DNA of 6,160 nucleotides from an uncultured Mycoplasmatota bacterium (GTDB lineage: Bacteria > Bacillota_I > Bacilli_A > RF39 > UBA660): contig USIB01000074.1 of assembly GCA_900554615.1 (NCBI GenBank), positions 1 to 6,160 on the forward strand. Reading direction: 5' to 3'. Below, one piece after another: positions 1 through 4,496 of this stretch (within the stretch, counting starts at the first letter, position 1; every line of letters begins with the position of its first letter). Position numbers and translations under genes: made by a program. A model generated the notes under the pieces. The model did not search any database and was not told where the DNA came from. It was given only the letters and a program-made list of their open reading frames with translations.

Positions 1-59
1 ATTCTTTAATTTATATTTATAGAAAAAATTATTAATTTTAATTTAAACTATACAAATTA

Positions 60-88
60 ATTGTAACTTAGATTTCCATTATTGTCAA
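60..88 (-). promoter_or_regulatory. sigma70/sigmaA-type promoter reading left out of the window
   Basis: On the minus strand a perfect -35 TTGACA (83-88) is followed by a 17-nt spacer and a -10 TACAAT (60-65), one mismatch from TATAAT. Transcription would start near position 53 and run off the left edge, so the gene it serves is not visible. It sits just after the terminator of the coupling-protein gene, which fits the start of a new transcription unit. The 53 bases left of the start site are almost pure A/T and contain no ribosome binding site or start that I can assign. AT-rich DNA produces chance promoters, but consensus -35 plus ideal spacing makes this a good call. Confidence 0.6.
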
Positions 89-108
89 GGCTTTTTATGC
101 TTTTAGAA

Positions 109-142
109 TAAAAGAAAAAAGAGCATTTTTTTTAATTACTCT
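109..142 (-). terminator. Rho-independent terminator after the virD4-type gene
   Basis: Read on the minus strand, two bases after the TAA stop there is a stem AGAGTA (137-142) pairing with TGCTCT (120-125), with one G-U wobble and an 11-nt A-rich loop. It is followed at once by a T tract (TTTTTCTTTTAT, 108-119). The stem is only 6 bp and has few GC pairs, so it is a modest terminator, but its position and T tract are right for ending the coupling-protein transcript. Confidence 0.6.
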
Positions 143-143
143 C

Positions 144-2300
144 TTAATCATCACTAAAGAAATCATCAAAGAAATCATCATCATTTGTATTGTTTTCATA
201 CATATTTGAAACTGGTATTTCTGTTTTTGGTGCTTCTTTTACAACCTCGGTATTTATAGGCTCTTTAATTTCTTCAACTTTTGTATCTATTACTGCATTA
301 TTATCTTGAACTTTATTTTCAACTAATTCTTCAAAAGGAGTGGCCTTTTGTTCTTCTAGTTTTTTGGTATTTTCTTCCTCTTTTTCAATTTCTGCTATTT
401 TGGCATCTATCTTTTTAACTAAATCATCTATGTTGAAACCACCATCTGCTGAATCTTCTTCTTTACCTAATAATGAAGGGGATGGCATTCCCATAAATGG
501 ATTTGCTCCTCCAAATGGGCTTCCTCCAAATGGGCTTCCTCCTCCGAATGGACTTGCCCCTCCGAATGGAGAAGGTCCTACTCCCATGCTTTCCATTTTT
601 TCTTTTTTCTTTTCTTTTACGAACTCTCTTATATCAAATAATTGTACTTCTTTCTTTTCTCTTACTGGTGGAACAGCTTTTGGATATGTTCTTCCCCAAT
701 CTACTTCAAAATCGGTTTGAAATCTTGTTTTGTAAGGGAACATTCTTCTCCTTATTACTATTATTTCAAACTTACTTAGTCTTTGAAGATCACTTACAGT
801 AACTAATGGTGTTGAAGCAGTCTTTTCTTTCTCTTTAGACTTTACTTCTCCACACATTTTACTTATTTCTTCTAGTGCAGCCATTTCACTACTTATTAAA
901 TATACTAAATTACAGTTACCACGAATTGTATCTCCGTTTTCTTTTCCATAAACTTGTGTTAACTGTGCAAAGTTTTGAATAATAAATGTAAATCTTATTA
1001 ATCTACTTCTAGCTGCTGTTACCATTGTTGTTACATCTTTTAATGGTGGCATATTAGCAAACTCATCTAGAATAAAGTTTGTTCTAAATGGCAATTTTCC
1101 ACCACTTTCTTGTGCTACATCTATTAATGTTTCATAACACTGTTTTATGAAAATTGTAGCAAGTGGATGTAATGTTTTCTTTTCATCTTGTACTATTAAG
1201 AAAACTGCTGTTTTATTTCTTCCTATATTACGCATATCAAAATCACTATATGATAGCATTTCTGATAGATTTTCACGTGAAGAGAATAATTTTATTTTTT
1301 GTTTGAATGTAGCTATAATACCTTGTTTTGTTTCGTCTGCTGTAAAGACAGTTCCTGAAGCATTTATATAAGCAGGTTTTGATGGATCTTTACCATTAAA
1401 ATATTCTTTTATATAATTGTTATTTGGTCCCCCAAACCTTTCCTCACCTAAACTACACATTAGATTTAAACTGTTTAAGTTTATTTGTTCTGGCGTTCCA
1501 TCTTCAAATAATCCTAGTGCTAATCCAGTAAAATAATCTGCTGCTGTTTTTTCCCAAAAAGGATCTCCACTACTTTTTTCTTCGTATAGAATGTTTAATG
1601 CTAAGTCATCTAACAATTCTATTGCTTTATCTGTATTTCCTTCTTTATATAATTGATATGGTAAACTCATTGGATTCCAAGCATTACCATGTTGTGGATC
1701 TCTAAAATTTAATGTTATGATATTATAGCCCTCTGCTTTTAATAGTTCAGCAGTTTCTTCATATAACTCTCCTTTAGGATCGGTTAGTATCATCGATTCA
1801 TTATGCTTAGCAAGTAATTTAATCATTGGTTTTGCTACTATTACTGTTTTTCCTGAACCAGTAGCACCCATTACTAGATAGTGGTCTTCTCCATTATCTA
1901 CCCACATTTTTCCTTTTTTACTATAAAGAGGAATACCTGCTGCATCTGTTTTTTCATCTTGGATATTTATTACTGATAATCCATTTTTAAATTCTTTATC
2001 TGTTGCCCATTTTGAATATCCTTTTTCTTTTTTTCCTCCTATTGAAAATCCAAATCCTTTATCCCTGTCAAAAATGTAGGATTTTACCGCTAAAAATATT
2101 CCTATTAGTGCTGCTAAAAATAGGAAAAATGTCATTCCTATATATCTGGGTGTAAATGCCCTAAATGGTAAAAATCCATAGAATCTTCCTTCTGAAGCTA
2201 TACTTGATGCATTTAATACTCCTATTGCACATAAATATAATAGAAATATACAAAAGACTATGAATATTATTAAATCTTTCTTTTCTACCTTAATCTTCAT
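144..2300 (-). CDS. virD4: VirD4/TraG-family type IV coupling protein
   Basis: This is the coupling ATPase that delivers the relaxase-DNA complex to the conjugation channel at the inner membrane. Residue numbers are for the 718-aa protein. Two membrane segments lie at about 10-29 and 53-77. Walker A is GATGSGKT at 145-152, a TDPKGE motif is at 173-178, and Walker B is FILDEF at 409-414. The DPFWEKTAADYF stretch (246-257) lies in the insert typical of TraG/VirD4 proteins. The core ends near 560. A tail follows with SPFGG repeats (577-599), a charged helix (about 620-655) and an acidic-aromatic end. I chose the ATG at 2300 over the in-frame ATG at 2330: GGAGGA lies 10 nt before 2300, while the ATG at 2330 lies 1 nt after the -10 box and so upstream of the expected transcript start. 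The gene has its own promoter and terminator. The family call is secure; the symbol is used at family level. Confidence 0.93.
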   Translation of the reverse strand: MKIKVEKKDLIIFIVFCIFLLYLCAIGVLNASSIASEGRFYGFLPFRAFTPRYIGMTFFLFLAALIGIFLAVKSYIFDRDKGFGFSIGGKKEKGYSKWATDKEFKNGLSVINIQDEKTDAAGIPLYSKKGKMWVDNGEDHYLVMGATGSGKTVIVAKPMIKLLAKHNESMILTDPKGELYEETAELLKAEGYNIITLNFRDPQHGNAWNPMSLPYQLYKEGNTDKAIELLDDLALNILYEEKSSGDPFWEKTAADYFTGLALGLFEDGTPEQINLNSLNLMCSLGEERFGGPNNNYIKEYFNGKDPSKPAYINASGTVFTADETKQGIIATFKQKIKLFSSRENLSEMLSYSDFDMRNIGRNKTAVFLIVQDEKKTLHPLATIFIKQCYETLIDVAQESGGKLPFRTNFILDEFANMPPLKDVTTMVTAARSRLIRFTFIIQNFAQLTQVYGKENGDTIRGNCNLVYLISSEMAALEEISKMCGEVKSKEKEKTASTPLVTVSDLQRLSKFEIIVIRRRMFPYKTRFQTDFEVDWGRTYPKAVPPVREKKEVQLFDIREFVKEKKKEKMESMGVGPSPFGGASPFGGGSPFGGSPFGGANPFMGMPSPSLLGKEEDSADGGFNIDDLVKKIDAKIAEIEKEEENTKKLEEQKATPFEELVENKVQDNNAVIDTKVEEIKEPINTEVVKEAPKTEIPVSNMYENNTNDDDFFDDFFSDD
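156..179 (-). repeat. perfect 12-bp tandem duplication encoding DDFF-DDFF
   Basis: Two identical, adjacent copies of GATGATTTCTTT (minus strand; 168-179 then 156-167) lie just before the stop of the coupling-protein gene. They encode DDFF twice, giving an acidic-aromatic C-terminus that ends in SDD. Acidic C-terminal tails are known in some coupling proteins as substrate-contact regions; that role is only inferred here. Confidence 0.85.
486..572 (-). repeat. in-frame SPFGG repeat tract in the coupling protein
   Basis: Read on the minus strand, four units of 15-18 bp encode SPFGGA, SPFGGG, SPFGG and SPFGGA (504-572), followed by a degenerate NPFMGM unit (486-503). Units share a CCATTYGGAGG core with third-position changes (CCATTC versus CCATTT), so the first two and the last two copies look like separate duplication pairs. 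All unit lengths are multiples of three, so the frame is kept. The product is a flexible Gly/Pro/Phe linker between the ATPase core and the C-terminal helix and acidic tail. Confidence 0.9.
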
Positions 2301-2310
2301 ATTATTATCT

Positions 2311-2316
2311 TCCTCC
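2311..2316 (-). promoter_or_regulatory. ribosome binding site deciding the coupling-protein start
   Basis: GGAGGA on the minus strand lies 10 nt before the ATG at 2300. The ATG at 2330 has no such site and lies upstream of the predicted transcript start, so this site fixes the start at 2300. Confidence 0.85.
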
Positions 2317-2331
2317 AAAATTACTAACATT

Positions 2332-2360
2332 ATTATAGCATTAATGCTTTAAATTGTAAA
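2332..2360 (-). promoter_or_regulatory. promoter of the coupling-protein gene (extended -10)
   Basis: On the minus strand, -35 TTTACA (2355-2360; one mismatch from TTGACA) is separated by exactly 17 nt from a perfect -10 TATAAT (2332-2337). The -10 is preceded by TG one base upstream (TGCTATAAT), an extended -10. Transcription should start near 2325, leaving a leader of about 25 nt before the ATG at 2300. It lies directly after the terminator of the upstream operon, so the coupling protein can be expressed on its own. Confidence 0.8.
2337..2348. promoter_or_regulatory. 12-bp perfect palindrome in the promoter, candidate operator
   Basis: AGCATTAATGCT is its own reverse complement. It fills the -10-proximal part of the spacer and overlaps the extended -10 TG and the first base of the -10 box. 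A dimeric repressor bound there would block RNA polymerase. After one mismatched position on each side, two further pairs continue the symmetry. No regulator gene is visible in the window, so operator function is inference from position and symmetry; AT-rich palindromes also arise by chance. Confidence 0.4.
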
Positions 2361-2362
2361 TT

Positions 2363-2390
2363 GTTTTTTTGACTTTAGATGTGAAAAAAC
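2363..2390. repeat. imperfect inverted repeat upstream of the virD4 promoter
   Basis: On the plus strand GTTTTTTT (2363-2370) faces AAAAAAC (2384-2390), with the inner GAC/GTG steps partly pairing across a central TTTAGAT. It lies between the terminator T tract and the -35 box and shares the T tract. It could strengthen termination, act as a second A-tract binding site or simply reflect base composition. Confidence 0.35.
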
Positions 2391-2413
2391 AAATAACCTT
2401 TTTATGATTATTC
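2384..2413 (-). terminator. Rho-independent terminator after the channel operon
   Basis: On the minus strand AATAATC (2406-2412) pairs with GGTTATT (2392-2398) through a 7-nt loop. This gives a 7-bp stem with one G-U pair, followed by TGTTTTTT (2384-2391). The left arm overlaps the TAA stop of the upstream gene (2408-2410). The stem is AT-rich and so probably leaky, which would allow some readthrough into the coupling-protein gene. Confidence 0.6.
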
Positions 2414-3268
2414 ATTTTCATTATTATTATCTTTTAAATAAAAATTTACTTCATAGTTCATTATATTTTTTTCTGTGAATGTATATTTATTTCCGTTTTT
2501 ATCTATTACTGTATATACTCTATTTTTTCCTACATTTTCTAATAAGCATTTATCTGCTTCTGATGTTATTTTTTCTATATTGTTATTTATATAATCTTCA
2601 TAATCTTTAAATATAGGAAATCTTTCTTTCATTATTTTACTTAGATTATTATAAGATAATCCTATATTTTCATTTATATTACTTACAAAATCGGATAAAT
2701 ATATTACACATATTTGTTCTTTTGTTATTAACTCGGATTTTTTTATATCATTGTTTCTATTATTTTCTATGTTAACTTTCTTTATTTTATCTAATACTTT
2801 TTTGCAATCTGTATCGATTGGATATATGGCATATGACAATGTATCAAAATCTACTAATACCAAAGTTTGATAATTATTATTTATTACTTCACTTCCATCA
2901 TAAGTATTTTGATATATTTTTCCTTTTACATAATATACATAATTATTTTTAATTTTTACATATTTCATATCTGTTACATTGACACTTGAATTTATTGTGT
3001 AGTTTTCTAAAAATTCATTTATTGTATTTTCTGTAATATTATTCTTATTTATATAATCTGTATATGTTAAATCATATAATTTACTGGCATTTGAGCTACT
3101 ACTTATATAATTATTTATGTAACTAGTTATTGTAAAAAATGTATTGTATTCATTAACTTCTTCTAGTTTTTCGCTATTACTTTTCCTATTTACTATTAAT
3201 ACTATTCCTACTATTAATGTGCAAATTACTGCAATTGTAACAAATGTTCTAATATCATCTTTTTTCAT
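2408..3268 (-). CDS. membrane-anchored T4SS accessory protein, possibly VirB8/TcpC-like
   Basis: This 286-aa protein has a short charged N-terminus, one membrane helix at about 9-26 and a large outside part. It has no lipobox: its Cys16 lies inside the helix. The outside part seems to hold two similar units, about 43-150 and 180-280. Each begins with helices (FFTITSYINNYI; ICVIYLSDFVSNI), continues with a Tyr-rich helix and ends in strands (YVYYVKGKIYQ; RVYTVIDKNGNKYTF). This resembles two NTF2-like domains, the arrangement known in TcpC/Orf13 proteins of Gram-positive conjugation systems. I infer a VirB8-like scaffold role from topology, size and place in the operon; no diagnostic motif proves it. 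About 45 residues are Asn, and His and Trp are absent. The start is firm: AGGAG ends 5 nt before the ATG, and the gap to the upstream gene is 10 nt. Confidence 0.7.
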   Translation of the reverse strand: MKKDDIRTFVTIAVICTLIVGIVLIVNRKSNSEKLEEVNEYNTFFTITSYINNYISSSSNASKLYDLTYTDYINKNNITENTINEFLENYTINSSVNVTDMKYVKIKNNYVYYVKGKIYQNTYDGSEVINNNYQTLVLVDFDTLSYAIYPIDTDCKKVLDKIKKVNIENNRNNDIKKSELITKEQICVIYLSDFVSNINENIGLSYNNLSKIMKERFPIFKDYEDYINNNIEKITSEADKCLLENVGKNRVYTVIDKNGNKYTFTEKNIMNYEVNFYLKDNNNENE

Positions 3269-3273
3269 TTTAT

Positions 3274-3278
3274 CTCCT
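3274..3278 (-). promoter_or_regulatory. ribosome binding site next to the upstream stop codon
   Basis: AGGAG on the minus strand starts directly after the TAA of the cell-wall hydrolase gene (TAAAGGAG) and lies 5 nt before the ATG at 3268. Translation of the two genes is therefore likely coupled. Confidence 0.8.
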
Positions 3279-4472
3279 TTAATTACAATTATTCTTTACA
3301 TAACCTGAGAATGTACTTGTAGTATTTGCTCTATTTTTGCAGGTTGTTTCTGTATCTTTTGGTTTTTCGAATTCTTTACAAAAATCATATGTTAAATCTG
3401 ATGCACTTTTTGTTCCGCTAATTAAATTATTATACAATATACTATAACTATTTTTTAATTCATATGTTAGGAAACTTAATTGGCCTCCTATTTGTGTATA
3501 GGTATCAGGAAATGTATTTTTTAGATTATCCCATCTTTCGTTATGCCACTGGCAAAGTCCATAACTTGTTGATACTCCATTTTCATAATCTCCTTCTGAT
3601 GTGGGATTAAATGAGCTTTCTGCATTTATGTTTGCCATTAATGCTATGACACCATTTTGTGAGTAATTATTATTCACTAATGTTAAACAAACGGTTTGCT
3701 TGTTTGTATTTCCTTCTACTACGTTTTCGTCTTCTATTACTGGTCTTGGATTTTCCATTGACACATAATTTAATGGTTCTACTGGTGTTCCATTTACTCT
3801 TACTTCAAAGTGAAGATGATTTCCAGTAGAACGGCCACTACTTCCTACTTTTCCAATTACTTGTCCTTGTACTACTGTATCACCTGCTTTTACAGTAATT
3901 GAATTTTCATACATATGACCATATAATGTTACCTTTCCATCATTGTGTTCTATCATTACATAATTACCATAACCATCACCACAAGGATCTGAACTTGTAT
4001 TAGAAACACAGTTTGTTGGTGCTCCTTCTGTTGGATATATTACTACTCCATTTTTGGCTGCTATTACATTTGTTTTTCCATATGTACCATCAATCGGGGC
4101 AATATCGGTTCCACCATGGTTTGTTTTTTCCTCAGTATATGGATCTTTTCTTTTACCATATTGTGATGATATAATAGTTTCTGCTGGAGTACCACCTGCA
4201 AGCAAAATATTTCCTACTCTCTCAGTAGTATCACTTCCAATGGGCCACCAATAGGTATTTGATGTTACTATATCGGAATAATCAAGATCTTCATCACTTG
4301 CTGGTCCGCCTCTTCCAATATCTATTATTCCAAGTTCCATTAATGGTGCTGTTATTACTACAATAAAGATTATGATGAAAAAGAAACCTGTTATGATTCC
4401 TATTATTGTTATTTTTGTTTTTATTGGTAATTTATTCCATAATCCTTGTTTTTTTGTTTCTTCTTCATTCAT
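3279..4472 (-). CDS. membrane-anchored M23 endopeptidase plus lysozyme-like cell-wall hydrolase
   Basis: This bifunctional peptidoglycan hydrolase opens the wall for the conjugation channel, the VirB1-like role. Residues are numbered from the ATG at 4472 (397 aa). A membrane helix spans about 20-42, so the rest is outside. The M23/LytM domain (about 95-236) has zinc ligands H119 and D123 (HGGTD), catalytic H186 (LYGHM) and H219-L-H221 (HLHFEV), so it looks active. A C-terminal domain (about 258-395) with NINAESSFNP, candidate catalytic E285, then SYGLCQWHNERW and a GGQLSFL helix matches the phage-tail-lysozyme type found in Gram-positive transfer hydrolases. All seven Cys are outside, two of them (C155, C164) in an insert within the M23 fold. 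AGGTGG lies 8 nt before this ATG; an in-frame GTG at 4484 lies inside that site and is less likely. The gene starts 24 nt after the VirB4 stop. Confidence 0.9.
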   Translation of the reverse strand: MNEEETKKQGLWNKLPIKTKITIIGIITGFFFIIIFIVVITAPLMELGIIDIGRGGPASDEDLDYSDIVTSNTYWWPIGSDTTERVGNILLAGGTPAETIISSQYGKRKDPYTEEKTNHGGTDIAPIDGTYGKTNVIAAKNGVVIYPTEGAPTNCVSNTSSDPCGDGYGNYVMIEHNDGKVTLYGHMYENSITVKAGDTVVQGQVIGKVGSSGRSTGNHLHFEVRVNGTPVEPLNYVSMENPRPVIEDENVVEGNTNKQTVCLTLVNNNYSQNGVIALMANINAESSFNPTSEGDYENGVSTSYGLCQWHNERWDNLKNTFPDTYTQIGGQLSFLTYELKNSYSILYNNLISGTKSASDLTYDFCKEFEKPKDTETTCKNRANTTSTFSGYVKNNCN

Positions 4473-4480
4473 AATACTCA

Positions 4481-4486
4481 CCACCT
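4481..4486 (-). promoter_or_regulatory. ribosome binding site deciding the hydrolase start
   Basis: AGGTGG on the minus strand lies 8 nt before the ATG at 4472. The alternative GTG at 4484 falls within this site and has only a weak purine stretch (AAAG) before it, so ATG 4472 is preferred. Confidence 0.65.
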
Positions 4487-4496
4487 ACTTTAGTGA

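Noticed and set aside
1..59. Origin of transfer or attachment site in the AT-rich left flank
   Set aside because: No inverted repeat with a nick-like motif, direct repeat pair or tRNA end can be seen; the stretch is only A/T-rich leader sequence.
82..109. Plus-strand promoter-like pair TTGTCA, 16 nt, TAGAAT
   Set aside because: It would fire antisense into the end of the coupling-protein gene. It largely reflects the better minus-strand TTGACA at the same place, and AT-rich sequence makes such matches common.
486..572. CRISPR-like array
   Set aside because: The repeats are 15-18 bp, adjacent without spacers, and translate in frame as SPFGG units of the coupling protein.
340..802. Plus-strand open frames opposite the coupling-protein tail
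   Set aside because: They are antisense shadows of the SPFGG and acidic-tail coding sequence, with low-complexity products (FFSF, PPNGL repeats), no ribosome binding sites and no family resemblance.
3279..4472. Phage endolysin or tail-tip lysin, which would imply a prophage
   Set aside because: The M23 plus lysozyme-like domains also occur in phages, but the N-terminal membrane anchor and the flanking VirB4 and VirD4 genes place it in a conjugation operon.
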